Positions 1 to 11,937 of a stretch of 64,000 nt of DNA are shown in pieces. The translations under genes and the position numbers were made by a program. The notes below the pieces were generated by a model that worked only from the letters and a program-made list of their open reading frames with translations, was not told the origin of the DNA and ran no database searches. Each line of letters starts with the position of its first letter. The first letter of the stretch is position 1. Location: NCBI GenBank assembly GCA_037013495.1, contig CM072806.1, positions 48,201,814 to 48,265,813 on the forward strand, given 5' to 3'. Source of the DNA: Hippophae tibetana (lineage: Eukaryota; Streptophyta; Magnoliopsida; Rosales; Elaeagnaceae).

Positions 1-1114
1 GTATATTCATTGGATCTATGTCTTGATTGGTTACGTTTAAAACACTTACCACTTGTAGGTCTGGAATTAGGGTTGGGTATAGAGTTGATAATAGGTTGTT
101 TGTTGGGATTTTTGGGGTAATTGACATGGTTCGGGGAAGGTTTATAAGCTAATTGGGTAGGATTTATGTTAGGAGAAAGGGATGGCTTAGCTTGGTTTAT
201 TTTTGGGCTCATTTTCTTGAATGAAACAGAGAGGATCTATTGAATTGGTTTTCATATTTGGTAGCAAGTGTAATTGTTTCTGGGAAATTGGAAATATTTC
301 TCACATTCACTTGGCTTCTTATAGGTTCTCACTAACCTGTTATATACCTCAACATCTCCTAAGGTTCACTCTCCTCTAGGTCATTACGAGCTCGTAATTC
401 TTGAAATTCATCAGTTTAAGTAGCCACACTTCTCAAGCCTTGCTAACAATAGTGATATTGCTTAAACAAGATCTGTTGATAGTCAGAAGGTAAGAATTGA
501 TCATACATAAGTCGCTTTATCCAGCTCTATGATCTAATTGGAAGTTCACCATACCTCTTCCTGGTAGATTATATACGATGCCACATGCACTCGTAGCCCC
601 TTTTCAATTTATATGCTACCATTTTAACTTGTCTCTTTTGGAATTTCTATTTATTCCATGAAATTGTTAACTTTAATCTAATCTAAGAACACTCCAATGT
701 TAAGTTCACCAACATAGTAGGGAATTTCATTTTTTTTCTTCTGAAATTTGGGTCTTCATTGGAAAGTGGTCGATAGGATGTGAGTAGCTAGAAATGAGGG
801 TCAGATTCCTCTAATGGGTGATCACAATGAATTTGGTTGTTATTAAAAAATGGTTGATGAGAAGAGTTGAAGGTTCCACCACCTTTGTTCCCCTTGTGTG
901 GAGTTAATAATGGTTGATCAGGTGTATTCAAGGTTGGGTAATGGTTAGGGTTGGTTGAAGTTGAATGGGTAAGTGGTTGAGAAGGATGTTTCGAACTGTT
1001 GGAGGGGAAATCTCTAAGTTCTTTCACTAACTCTAACCGAAAGTGGGATAAGAGTTTGTCGTAGATCATTGATGAAAACTCAAAACCGAACTTCGTTATT
1101 CTAATCTTGTTCAT
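1..1114 (-). pseudogene. Ty3/gypsy gag remnant
   Basis: This is the decayed gag gene of a minus-strand Ty3/gypsy retrotransposon that runs off the left edge. Gag would form the nucleocapsid particle. Read on the minus strand, a proline- and threonine-rich N-terminal part (1114 to 788) is followed, in several frames, by gag-like words such as VGELNIG, MEIPKE, DYQQILFKQY and RARNDLEE between about 760 and 300. A CCHC zinc-knuckle-like motif sits at about 1-51, but its second and fourth cysteines read as Arg and Tyr. Many stops and frame changes show that it is dead. Its PBS and LTR lie directly upstream (1211-1930). The gypsy assignment rests on the gag words and knuckle spacing; the clade is not resolved. 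Confidence 0.65.
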
Positions 1115-1210
1115 GTAAGTAAGTTATCAAATCTTTCACAATAGGTTTGTTATCCATGCTACGATGACCATCATCGACTTGCTTTGCCATCGAAGTTCAG
1201 AAAATTCCAA

Positions 1211-1224
1211 GAGCTCTGATACCA
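1211..1224 (-). other. tRNA-iMet primer binding site
   Basis: On the minus strand this reads TGGTATCAGAGCTC, complementary to the 3' end of plant initiator methionine tRNA. It lies six bases inside the LTR boundary at 1231 and fixes the orientation of the gypsy element. Confidence 0.75.
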
Positions 1225-1230
1225 AATTGA

Positions 1231-1930
1231 TGTAGAAGTCTTTTGAGCACAAGAAGTAAAACCCAAGTTGAGGAACTAAGCAGCTATGGCTCAGACCAGT
1301 TGTATTCAATAATAGAAAAGAGAATTCTAGAGAAATCGTTACAAAGGATGGCAAAAAGTGTAGTTCCAAGTTCTTTATATCCTTTTGATTTTAGAAGGTG
1401 CTAGGTTGTGCAGAGAAATGTGAACTTGATGGGCCATAATTCCGAAGGAGAAACAGCTCACCTTTCTCATCTTACTATTAGATATTAGTGGGAAGTGTTT
1501 GGCTCTATAGAGGTAATATGATTGCAAGAGAGAAAGGTGCAATTGCCAAGAACTAGGATCTCTTTGGAAGTCTATAAATGTACACAATAAGGCACTGATA
1601 TTATCAAAGCTGGAGCATTTATTAACTGAAAGATTGGATCAATGAGTATAGCTTTATCGATCAAATTTGTGCATACTAGAGGCTAAAATTGTGACATGGA
1701 TCATGATATCAAATTTTGGGGAGACAACAGTAGTGCTAGGTCTAGAATTGGGTCAGTTTTGGTTGTCAAATAATAAAATGGAGTTTTGGGCAATAGCTTG
1801 TTTGATTTGACTCTAAAACGGAAAGTAATCAATTCCATTAGGAGGATGAAAACTTTTTCCATCCCTGTCCTAGTGGAATACGTTATAATAAATGTTTTCT
1901 TTGCTAAGTTTTTGGGAGAAACTTCCAACA
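1231..1930 (-). repeat. 5' LTR of gypsy element
   Basis: This 700-bp LTR is bounded by short imperfect inverted ends: on the minus strand it starts TGTTGGAAGT and ends ACTTCTACA, next to the primer binding site. The internal gag lies to the left. The other LTR is outside the window, so the outer edge at 1930 is inferred from the matching end motif and could not be tested against a second copy. Confidence 0.6.
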
Positions 1931-2109
1931 AACCTGTTCTTATTTTTAATAGGGTACTTTAGTTGTTTTGTTATTTTTCATATCAATTTGGTCCTCTCTT
2001 ATTATAAAAGTACACAAGTTTAAAAGATAAAGATAAATTTTTCCACTATATGTAACAGTTCGGGTCAATCAGTCACTATTTTCAGGGTACTTTTTGTTTA
2101 TTTTGATTT

Positions 2110-2460
2110 TATTTTTTGATAAGAAACATTACATTATTTTAAAATATATAATAGGTACAATTTTTTTTTGTTTGGGTAAGAAACATTACATTATACTAAA
2201 ATATGTAATGGGTACAAAAATACAAAGTGGATCAGTAATCCACTTACAAAAGTGAGCACAAAAGTTTCTTATATACAGTAGAAATTAGAAATATAAAACT
2301 GCAGTGCAGATACGACTACACCAAGCAAACAAAAGGTTAGCGTAATTAGATGTCGGAAAGAAGACACTCTAACTCTCCCCTCAAGTTGGAGCATAGATGT
2401 TAAGCATGCCCAACTTGAATGGTGAGATGGAAACGAGTCTTCTAGTAACAAAGAATGATA
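2110..2460 (-). repeat. Duplicated spacer and copia tail-like remnant
   Basis: The first part carries two nearby copies of a short block (GATAAGAAACATTACATTA near 2118 and a variant near 2177), each followed by an AT tract and GGTACAA. A related block with ATACAA..AGTAATCCACTTA recurs near 48900. At 2366-2420 the minus strand reads CCAACTTGAGGGGAGAG, the kind of polypurine tract seen at the 3' end of plant copia elements. No open frame is supported. Confidence 0.35.
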
Positions 2461-3630
2461 ACCCTGTGGGAAGATAGAGACATAACCTTTTACAAAGAAT
2501 GATAACCCTGTTGTGTATAGTCCACAAATAATCGAATACCAAGAATTAATATGAGCCCAAATTACATATTATCGACAACTATTCTGAACCATTATAAGCA
2601 TATAAGCCACCAGCAGAGCAAGGAACAATTTTGCCTTTGTCAAAGTTCAACTCAATTGGTAACTAGTTGATACCCATTTATTACCAATCACGAAATATAT
2701 ATATATATCGATAGATAGATACATAGATAATCAAACCAAATTAATGATGCAGGAGCAAAGGCCTAAGGGAGTCATAGTTTTACTTTAATTGTCCTTGGTT
2801 ATTTATAGTGTCGTTTCTTAGTCTTTTATTTTAAGAACTTGCTTTTTATTTTGTTTTTTCCTTTAGTGCTGCTGAGCTGGCATTCTGTTACACAAACAAA
2901 GAGTATTGTTGTAACAAAATGGATCATATGCGTGGTGCTCAATCTAGGAGAGGCAGTTGATGAATTATTGAGTTATCTGATTTTTAAAATAGGCAGTTGA
3001 TAAAATTCAAGGTTTGAATAGGCGAATTCATTCCTAATTTGGGGTTCTTAGTCCTTGAATTGAATTTTAACAGCTTCTACACTAATTGGTTGGTTGAAAT
3101 ATAAAATAGGATTATACGGAAGTGAATATTAAAGAATCAAGATAAGTGGAGCTTGAACAATTACAAGAGATATTTTAATTCCCATTCATTCCTAATACTG
3201 AAAGATTACATCTATATTTGTAGAAATAATAAGATGGAAACCTAACCCTAACTTTAAATAAGACTCTTAAACTAATAAGGAAACATAATAATTACCTAAT
3301 ATTCTAATTATGTAATTATCTAACATTTCAACTCTCCCCTCAAATTGAACATAGATAAGTTCAGCTTGAACAATTACAAATGACATAAAATACAAATAAG
3401 CAAAAACCAGAATAGATCTATCACAGTTGAAATTGAATCTCAAAGCTACATTAATCTTGCTATGAGTGTAAAAGTAGTCATTGAACTAACCAAAAATAAC
3501 TGAAAATAATGAATTTTGCTACTTTGTTGAGGACATTAACCTTGAGTGAAGTTGTAGATCACATGTAGTTGAAAGTTCCTTGAGTAGGAATGTCAATTTC
3601 TGGGGTCTTTGAGGCTATAAGATCTGTCAT
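2461..3630. other. No gene seen; copia tail fragments
   Basis: AT-rich sequence without a supported gene. It holds a short (ATAG/ATAC)n run near 2700-2730 and, around 3332-3372, a second minus-strand CTCCCCTCAAATTG tract like the copia 3' tail at 2366. This suggests further truncated LTR-element pieces. Confidence 0.4.
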
Positions 3631-4307
3631 TGTTGAAATTCCTGATTTTTAGCAGATTTCAATTATTGAAATATGATTTTCAGTCTATAATTATGGTAAA
3701 TTAGGAATTTAATTGGGATATTTATTTTCCTTTTTCTGTCCTATGTTTTGTACTATAAATTAGTAGGTAATTTTGTACAACAAATGTGTTCTACATTTTA
3801 TTCCTTTCAATATGTTAAAGGTTTTGTGATTGAATCTTTGTGACAATCTCAAAATCAATTAAAATTTTCAAGTTTGATGGGTCTTGCAAAAAGATAAGAA
3901 AGCCCACTCTTGAGGAAGGTTGGCTTTTGTAAAGATAAAATAGCCCACACTTGATGGGAAATGTTGAAGGGTATAAATGAATTATTAGGTCCACCTCTCA
4001 TATGTTTGAGCTTTTGGGAGAATTAGTGTCTGACACTTCATTTCAACAAGCTTGCCGTTGTTAACCATCCTTTTCTCTGTTCAACGTTGCTGGCATCAAC
4101 TCAGTCTCAAATCAGCGCCGTTACCTAGTCTTTGTTAACATTTACACTATTCAGCTTTTGGTTAGTGTTGATTCGGATGATTTAAGTGTTTTGGACTTAT
4201 TTCCATGAAAAAAATAGGAGAATCTTGGGTTTATTGGGTAGTGGGCTGATTTGGGGACTTCCCTTTTCTTAGCCTATACCACCATATCTGGAATTCAATT
4301 TACAACA
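3631..4307 (+). repeat. Copia-type 5' LTR
   Basis: This 677-bp LTR begins TGTTGAAATTCC and ends GGAATTCAATTTACAACA, immediately followed by a tRNA-iMet primer binding site. A related end (TCTGGAATTTAATTTACAAC) recurs at about 6003-6022, so a rearranged partner LTR may lie there. The five bases before the LTR (GTCAT) have no match after 6023, so element boundaries are uncertain. Confidence 0.6.
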
Positions 4308-4319
4308 TGGTATCAGAGC
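4308..4319 (+). other. tRNA-iMet primer binding site
   Basis: TGGTATCAGAGC directly abuts the CA end of the LTR at 4307, the usual arrangement in plant copia elements. It shows a plus-strand element whose internal region begins here. Confidence 0.75.
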
Positions 4320-5124
4320 ATTAGGTTCAAAAATTGTTGTTTTTAGCCTCCTCTTATACTCCTCATCAATGACCTTCCTTTCTTGCCATTAATCTGAACC
4401 AGTGGTTTTACTATTCTGGTTTCTATAGCTCTAAAAGTCCTTGCCAAGTTTCCCATAGCTCTAATACATGGGGAAGTTGGTTTAAAAGCAGTGTCTCAAA
4501 TCAGAATTTTGTCCAACTACTTCTCTATTTAAATTTGGCTCTACTTCAACAATTGGTACATCAATTTCTTTAATCCTAATGAAAGTATGACCAAGTAGGA
4601 TGAAGAGTGTCATTCCTTGAACTCTCCAGGGCTCTTGGGTCATCTTATTCTGAAGTTGCTTCAGAAACAAAAATTGGTTCTACAGAGCGACACTTTATAT
4701 CCAACACCCTCAGAAATGATTTAGTTGTACCGAGGTCACAAACAACTCTCTTTGCATCAGCGTTCTATGCTTTAATACTACCATCAGCAGTGCCTATGAG
4801 AAATTCAGCAGCAACAACAAGTTGGTACTCAAGCATCAAACATTAAGTTCGGCTTTCAAAGAACTTTCTTCACTATCAAATTGGCCATAGAAAGATCAAA
4901 CGTCAATGCAGTAAATCCTGTTTTTTGTATTTGGTAAAGTATCAAGCTTTTCCATTTCAAGGAAATAATCCATGAGAATGATTTTGTCTTAAGGGACCGT
5001 TTGGTTTCTTCCAATAAACTTCTCATTCTAAAGATGAAGTTCTGTGACTAGAAGACGTCCCTGAATCTAATTGGCCTTTATGACATTCATTTGTCTCAAT
5101 GTTACTTGTTTGGTTTATATCAGA

Positions 5125-5478
5125 TCAATTGGATATAGCCATTCTCTGAGCTGCAAGATATTCAACTGCATTTCTCCACTCAGATTTGGTGGTTAAATCA
5201 CATATTTTCTCATCATCCCAATCTTTAGGCTACTTAGCAACATGATCAGTAATCCTTTTTGGGATGTCATCATATACCAAGCTTAGATCCATAAATCTTC
5301 GGGATCCAGCTTGAGTGAGAATGTTTAATGTTAACCCTTTCACCATCTTCCTCATCATCCCAATCTACTTAGCAACAGGATCAGTAATCCTTTTTTTTGG
5401 GATGTCATCATATAACAAGTTTAGATCCATAAACCTTCGAGATCCAGCTTGAGTAGGAGTGTTGAATATTAACCCTTA
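5125..5478 (-). pseudogene. Duplicated coding-like fragment, unrecognised
   Basis: On the minus strand two neighbouring blocks (5210-5340 and 5351-5478) encode nearly the same peptide. They share TQAGSRRFMDL, then YDDIPK and RIT, and both end VAK followed by a TAG stop. Past that stop, the copy at 5125-5340 continues in frame with PKDWDDEKICDLTTKSEWR and YLAAQR, ending at a TGA. The codon-like conservation between the copies suggests an origin in a real protein, but I do not recognise the family. It lies between a copia primer binding site and a copia tail, so it may be element-internal or captured host sequence. Confidence 0.35.
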
Positions 5479-5499
5479 ATTCAAGGAGAAAATTGAAGC

Positions 5500-5628
5500 C
5501 AATATGATCTCTCTCAACTATATCCATCTAGACAACAAGTAGCAGATATCTTAACCAAAGTTTTGTTTTTGAGAGTTAAGTGTAGCACTTGGTTTGGAAA
5601 ACATATATCGCTTAGCTTGAGGGGGAGT
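5500..5628 (+). pseudogene. Copia RNase H end and polypurine tract
   Basis: The plus strand encodes the very end of a copia RNase H: MISLNY, then after a one-base frameshift [11 protein letters not shown]. The same end occurs in the minus-strand copia at 50430-50500. It runs into the polypurine tract GCTTGAGGGGGAG just before 5629. Most of pol upstream is missing. This fragment preserves the unoccupied version of the site that carries a 174-bp insertion at 50249-50422. Confidence 0.7.
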
Positions 5629-5971
5629 GTAGGAAATCAATCTAGGCGTATGATTGATTCCTAAGTAGCCCCTGATTTTCAGGAAGTAGTTTCCTGATTT
5701 TCAGGGTGAAATCAGCCCCTGTTTTCAGGAGGTTAGTTTCCTGATTTTCAGGATGACTTTCAGTTTTATTTCTAGCTTTATTTCCTACTTTGTATTAGTG
5801 TATCTCAGTTGTATTTTAGTATATTACAACTGTGTATTTTAGTTATAACATTAGTATATATATATGATCTGTATCATAGAATGAAAGACAGAAGAAAGGA
5901 ATAAGAAAAATACAACTTTAAAAGAGCTTGTTTTGTGTGGAAAGACCTTTAGGCCTTGACATTTTTCAACA
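5629..5971 (+). repeat. Copia 3' LTR
   Basis: The LTR begins TGTAGGAAATCAATCTAGG directly after the polypurine tract. The same start, allowing one base, opens the LTRs of the copia at 49904-54516 (on the minus strand). It contains several copies of CCTGATTTTCAGG. The right end at CAACA is chosen as the first plausible CA and is approximate. Confidence 0.6.
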
Positions 5972-6690
5972 CCAATTTACAACATCTATTGATTTTTACC
6001 AATCTGGAATTTAATTTACAACAATTTATATTTAGTTTTCTTGTGAATTTGGGTGTCTCATTAGGGTTTTGTGTCATTAGAGAGACTTAATGCATTTTCT
6101 AATGGATTAGTATATAAAAGTATTGTTGGTCCATCTCTGAATAATTTAAGTTTTTAAAAGTATTGGTTTCTAACATATTTTTAACATGGTATAAGAGTTG
6201 GAGGTCTCGTGTTTAAATCTCATTAATCTTAATTGTTGAGTTTCAAGTATGTGGTTTACATGATGCAGAGCTTATACTTGTGGGGAGTGATAAGTGTATG
6301 AAAATATTTTTGGTTTTTTTTCCAATAGCTTAAATTTTTAAGAGAGTTATTTTCCAACATACTTTTAACACTAACCAAAATGTGATTAAAACAGCTCCAA
6401 AATGAACGATTTGGATGGTTTTGACATCAAAACCTCTGTCTATAAAGAAGATGATAAAGGAGGGATATCATGTTATTGGGATGTTTGGCCGCAAGTTTTT
6501 ACGCTTATTTATTTTGTAATAATTTGTTTTGATAAAATATGATATTCTGACTAATATGGACTAAATTCACACTTTTAAGTTAATAACTGGACCTAATAAT
6601 TACGGTGCACTTTTTCTAAAGTCATGTTTGACACTATCATTTGAAAATATGCCTTTGTCCATTTATTTTCCAAAAAGGTGGCTTTAAGAT
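5972..6690. other. LTR-like debris, no gene
   Basis: AT-rich sequence with no supported gene. At 6183-6197 ACATGGTATAAGAG resembles an LTR end followed by a decayed primer binding site, and near 6003-6022 the end of the 3631-4307 LTR is echoed. Both suggest overlapping LTR fragments. Confidence 0.4.
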
Positions 6691-6699
6691 AGAGAAAAT

Positions 6700-6950
6700 G
6701 ACTACAGATTCCTTTGGGAAGGAAAAAGGAGGGAAGCAAATATCACTTGGTAAATTACCAATTGGAAGGTGTTTCTTTCTGAATAAAATAAATAAATAAT
6801 AATTTGAAGGTGGTTTGTCAACCGAAATCTAAAGGAGGTTTGGCTTTCGGTAGCATAGTTTTGAGTAACACATTCATCCCTGTCGAGTAATGGCTTTGGA
6901 ATTTCCTTTAGAAAGTTTCCTTTTGGCACGAAGTATTATGCTTGTTTGCT
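6700..6950 (+). pseudogene. LINE reverse transcriptase remnant
   Basis: Short plus-strand peptides match the region just after the RT domain of plant L1-type LINEs: FLWEG, then in another frame KEGSKYHLVNY. After about 50 bases of extra sequence (roughly 6757-6808) come CQPKSKGGLAFGSIVLSN and WLWNF. In the family this segment reads as VCKPKSKGGLG followed by KWLWRF. Stops and frame changes are frequent. No poly-A tail or target duplication was found, so this is an internal fragment of a dead copy. Confidence 0.55.
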
Positions 6951-8066
6951 GTTTTGGTGGGCAGCTGGTGCACTTTGTAGATTCTGATGTATTTCCTACT
7001 GGTTTATTCCAAGAGGTGTTTATGTTTACAATCATGGAAAAGAACAAGTAAAATGAAAGGGTTGATGCGTTTTTTCCCCCTCAAACTGAGTCATGTTCAA
7101 AATTTAACACTAAAACCTTTGAAGGATCACTTTGTGCCACCGAAGTATCAAAAATATAGAAATTGACTAATAGACATTCATACAATAATAATAGAACATT
7201 TAGAAAATGTCTACTTCGTATTTATACTCTTTTTAAAGTCCGAAGTTACTATTTTAATAATTGGAAAGGGTTATATGCAATAAATTGCAATACTTTTATG
7301 TTTGTTTTGTTAACTATACTATCAGTCAATTTCTATATTTTTAAGTTTGAAAATTTAAGTGGTTGTGTGACACAGTGTGCGGAGCCTTTGGAAGTTTAGT
7401 GGCAATTTTTGAACATGATCCATAGTTTAGAAGCAAAAATGCATTTAACCTTACAATGAAATGCTGTCGTCTAAAGTCGAATGGTAAGACCACCTTGTAG
7501 GCCTATACTGGTTAGAATATAGGACAAGGTGAAAAGAAAAATATGACTTTCCCACTGAGTGATATAATTCAGAATGGATCTTGATATATGCTAATTTGAT
7601 AAATTACATGATAAAAGGGCGAGCTATTATGAGTATATTTTCTAAATTTATAAACACCTACTTATTATATATTCTTGGGAAAGGCCTAATGCAATGTCTA
7701 AGTATAGAGGAAAACTTCTTTTGCCATGAAGCACTGTTGAAATCCTAATGTCTATTATACGCTCATCCTTCTCTTCAAACAAATAGAAGGAGAGATCATT
7801 TTGGAGGAGAATCTCACATGTGACCCAATCCTTTACCAACGTAAAGAAGCGACAGAGAAGATAGCATGCACATTCATTGTCATTTATTATGCCCTTTTCA
7901 AACGAAGATTGAAATGTCCATGTATTTTCATTAATGAATTATGATTGTTAAATGTGCCCTTATACCAGGGGCTTTATTTTCTATTTTGTCTATTTATGTG
8001 TGTTTTTTAGATCAAGATAATGCAATATGTTAAACTTTTTTCATTTAATGTATCTATTAGTTACAG

Positions 8067-8363
8067 CAATCTGGGAAAGCAAATCTAGATTCCATTGCAA
8101 CTTTTCAAAAGCTGAAAGGTGATCTGCAAGCAGTGTTCAAGGTGCTTCCTAAGGATATGCAACAGCTTCTTCTTATGAATCCTGAAAGAGCAGACCATCT
8201 TCAAGTGAGTTCCGAACATATGAAACTTCCTGTAAACCCGCTTTTTTGTGTTGAGATTGTATCAACTTCACCTAAGTAGGATGAAAAAAAGATGATTGGA
8301 AACGAGGTAGCTCCTAAAATAGCGAGTCTTCTTGGACTGCGTAAACAACAGCAATTCTGGTTC
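8067..8363 (+). pseudogene. Orphan coding exon of unrecognised host gene
   Basis: After an acceptor-like TTAGTTACAG the plus strand reads open: QSGKANLDSIATFQKLKGDL, then VFKVLPKDMQQLLLMNPERA. A donor-like GTGAGT lies at 8205, but the frame also stays open through it to a TAG at about 8277, and then DEKKMIGNEVAPKIASLLGL to a TGA near 8361. Codon use and amino-acid makeup look like real protein, unlike the flanks. I do not recognise the protein. With no other exon seen nearby and an in-frame stop, it is most likely the terminal exon of a broken or duplicated gene. An alternative is a live gene whose last intron starts at 8205. Confidence 0.45.
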
Positions 8364-8877
8364 TGATGGTTCTGGTTTTCTCTGTTGCAGTGTTGAAACA
8401 TTTTCTGAGTTTGCTCTGTCTTGTTTTACCAGGTATACATAATCTAACCTGAAGATTGATTTTTTTTTCCTAATAAGTTATGCACCCAATTTTTAATGTT
8501 TTATTTCTAGTTGATTCTTTCATATTTCTCTTCCTGAAAAAAGAAAAGTTTACAGTTGAACAAGAAGAATTACAGAACTGTCTTGAATCATGTAGCAAGC
8601 CACGACACATCAATGGAGATAATTTTCTTCGTTGTCAACCTACAAAGATATTGGGAAGTTTAAAATTCATGGGTAAAGTTGATACTTGCTTTTGGAATGA
8701 AAGCTGAAGACTTGTGCTGATTTTTAATGAATTGGTCTGAATCAAGAAATGTGTAAAGAAAGGAAAAAAGAAGTCCTTTACCATTTCTATTGTAAGCTAT
8801 ATAGAAGAGAGGATGGGTTACTTATGTCGTTTATAACTTTTCAAGAAATGACAGTTTGTGTTTTTGTGTTTTGTCTC

Positions 8878-8960
8878 ACATACTCGTAATTGGGATTTGA
8901 ATCCCAGTTGTTCAATATGTCTAATTGGGTTTGATGCCGTTGAGCCACATTTAGATTGCA
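8878..8960 (-). repeat. Probable tRNA-derived SINE
   Basis: On the minus strand an A-box-like TGGCTCAACGGCA (8935-8947) is followed about 30 bases later by a B-box-like GGATTCAAATCC (8893-8904) within a T-arm-like hairpin GGGATTCAAATCCC. This spacing is typical of a pol III promoter in a plant SINE. The sequence between does not fold as a full tRNA cloverleaf. The 3' tail and target duplication were not identified. Confidence 0.45.
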
Positions 8961-11937
8961 CGTTTGTGATTTCCCCCCCCTTATTTTGAAACTTTTTGAG
9001 GCAGTGGTTTAGATTTGAGATGTTTGAAATTAATTTTGTTGCTCTTGAGGAAACCTACTGCTTGGTAGACATGGTCAATTTAGTGAGATGCAATACATGG
9101 TGGAAAGTGCCTGGGAAAGAAGAGCATTGTACTGAGTGACAAATGGTTTGAAGATCTTTTGTTTGTCTATAAAAAATTCTTGCTGTACGTCTTAACGAAG
9201 AAACGGTTTCTAAGTATTGGGTTAAAATTGTTTGATTAGATAACCAAAGTTAAAGAGATGTAATGATTGTGAGATGGGTAAATGGATGATTTATGACCCT
9301 TTTTATTGTATATATATAGGCTAACATAGCATACGTGTTGTTACATGTTAAAAAAATATAACCTGTAAGAGAAAAAAATTACATCTTGACTCTTGTATTT
9401 GTATTCACGTGAATGTTCAACATTGAAAGGGATCGGGTTTTGTTGCATAATGTAGTTATCATGCTAATATTCAAATATCAAGCCACTCATACTCTTTTAC
9501 TTTAGTTTCATTATTAAAAATAATATAATTGTCTTGCTGAGCTTAAAATCGATCATTTGTTCTTAAGTTGTGTTTTTAACTTGTATAAGTTATGGCATAA
9601 TCATTACATATAAATTATTAACAAAGTTTTAATAATTATTAATGTTGTACTTGCCTGATATATGCGACATTTTGTCTTCCCTAACGGGTTATTTTAAATT
9701 CTTCTCTAAGAGGGAAGATACCAATGGTTAATTTCATGGATGGAGATATTTACCTCCTATAATTAAGAGTTTAATGCCCTCACATTTTTTCTAAAGCAAT
9801 TGTCAATTTTTTTTTTACCTTTTATATATTTGTACCTTAATAGATTGGATATTTTCTCAAATAAATTGTTATTGACTAAAAGTATCAATCAAATCTACTT
9901 CACCATTAGAGTTTGTTAAGTATAAACAATGAACAAAATGTGTTTAAAGACATGGGGTTTTATTTATATGCCTCCTCCTTAACTTCTTGGCTTTTGTCCA
10001 TTCTAGAACTTGTGAGAATAAGCTAATAGAGAAGAAAAAAAATGAGGTACCCTCTCTTGGCAATCATATTATCTTTATTTTTTTTCTTCCACAAATCGTC
10101 ACTTGTTCTTAGTCATTTGTAGTAATTAAAGATGAAATACTTTAACTGAGCCTATTAACTTGATCCATTGTAGATTGTTCGATTTTGAAAGTGTACACAT
10201 TTTACTCAAAATTCTTTAGTATTTTTTTATTATCTTTTATGTGTTTATAGTATTTAACTTTATTCTTTTTAAGTTTTCACAAGTTTAAAAGTTTATGCTT
10301 AAAAATGAGTATTTTTATTTTATTTTTAGGGAGTAGAGAATTAATTCTTACACAAGTTTAGAAGCTTTTATCTAATTTCAGAACATGTAATAAATTTTGG
10401 TTAGAATATAGAATTTTATATATTAGAATATAGAATTTTATATATAGCTTTTAGCAGCAATGTTTAAAAATAATATACATACTATTATATATTATTTTTA
10501 AACCATTAAATAGCACGACTCCTCAAATTTAACAATATAATATTAATTAATTAATTAATTAATGAGTCTTTGTCTACGTGTGTATAACCAGCACATATAA
10601 TTAAGACTTTTTTGTCTACATGTGCAATGAGTTTTGTACACATATGACCAGCTTTTTTCCTTAGTATGAGTTTGGTGAAGTTTTTCTTCTTATTGTAATT
10701 TATTGTATGTAAGTTACTTATAGTTATTTTACCTTTATAAATGCATTTGTAGTTATTTTTATTTTTTTGAATTACTAACACAATTAGTGAATAATTTTCA
10801 TGTAATGATTTGTATTAAATTTACAGTTGAATTATTAAAGGTTAAAAAGATATGTAAAATAATTATTTTTTTTAAACTTGTAACTCACTGAGTATTTTCA
10901 CTTATTAGTTAGTATTATAATATTATTTTTCTTTTATGATTGATTATATGAATAAGGAATTTTGAATATTGTAAATAAGAAGATGTCATATTTTGTTTTT
11001 ATAGGTTGGTTGAGAGTAGAAAAACAAGAGAGCTAATGTTGAAATTTTTGTAGATTTTAAAGTGTAATAAGACTTCCTTAAGTACTAGAGTATCATAGGA
11101 GAGGTCTTGACACATGTTGTCTTTATAGTATTTTCACTATGTTATTTGGTTAATTCATGTTGTGAGACCTAGTTGTTTGAATTGGAATAGAAATCGCAAA
11201 AAAAGTTTCATAGGTTGACATATCCACTCTCCTTGTAGGTCCTTGATGCCTAGTTAGGTCGAAAGTTCAATTTACGTATCTACAATTATTCCAACGTATG
11301 GAACCATCATATGGTATCAAGATAGGTTATCCCTATTTAGCCTTAACTACATGGGTGCTCGATTTTAGAGCTCTATCTACACATACACACATCTTTGTAT
11401 GTTTGTGCCCTTTGTATCAAGTGGAGTGGGTTGGTGTTATTCTTTGAGGTTGTTTATTTTCGTGAACTTATGTGATTACATCAATCTTGTTTTCTTGGTT
11501 ATATATATCTACTTTGTGCATCTCTCTCTTAAAGTATGCATTTTATCGACTTATCAGCATACTAGGATTGAATGTAGTTTGCATATGTAGTTATTTGATG
11601 ATGCTTTCAAGGTATCTGTTCTGTGAAGCATGTGATATATGTTTATTACTTATCTTGTATTCATTGCTTCTTGGCATGCATAGTGTGTTATATGTTCTAT
11701 CCTTTTCTATGCTTAGCTATTTGATACTTTACTAGTATTCTCCTTTGTTAGTAACTTTGACATGCTTTTTATGTGTGTTTGTTTTGCTTTTTACTTGCTT
11801 CTTTCTCTAAGGATTTTTGCATGAGTATCATACTACATAATTTTATCATGTAGTGTCAAATTATTATTATTTCACTTTTTGTACTCTTTTCATTCTTATG
11901 TCATATCATATAGACTACATATTTTTTTGTTTTACTA
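8961..11937. other. Gene-poor AT-rich stretch
   Basis: About 3 kb without a supported gene. Visible structure is limited to an 8-C run near 8974, a tandem pair of a 23-base block ending ATAGAATTTTATATA (about 10398-10445), a (TTAA)n run near 10540-10562, and a possible decayed primer binding site TGGTATCAAGATAGG near 11312. Small frames here are scattered and without recognisable motifs. Confidence 0.5.

Noticed and set aside
8480..8707. A 75-residue plus-strand frame after the orphan exon.
   Set aside because: No splice-linked continuity with the exon and no motif. It may be untranslated sequence of the same broken gene.
8878..8960. A possible complete tRNA gene.
   Set aside because: A- and B-box-like words and a T-arm hairpin are present, but acceptor and anticodon stems do not form, so a SINE is the better reading.
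11300..11330. TGGTATCAAGATAGG as a primer binding site of another LTR element.
   Set aside because: No LTR pair, polypurine tract or gag/pol words could be found around it, so no element is called.
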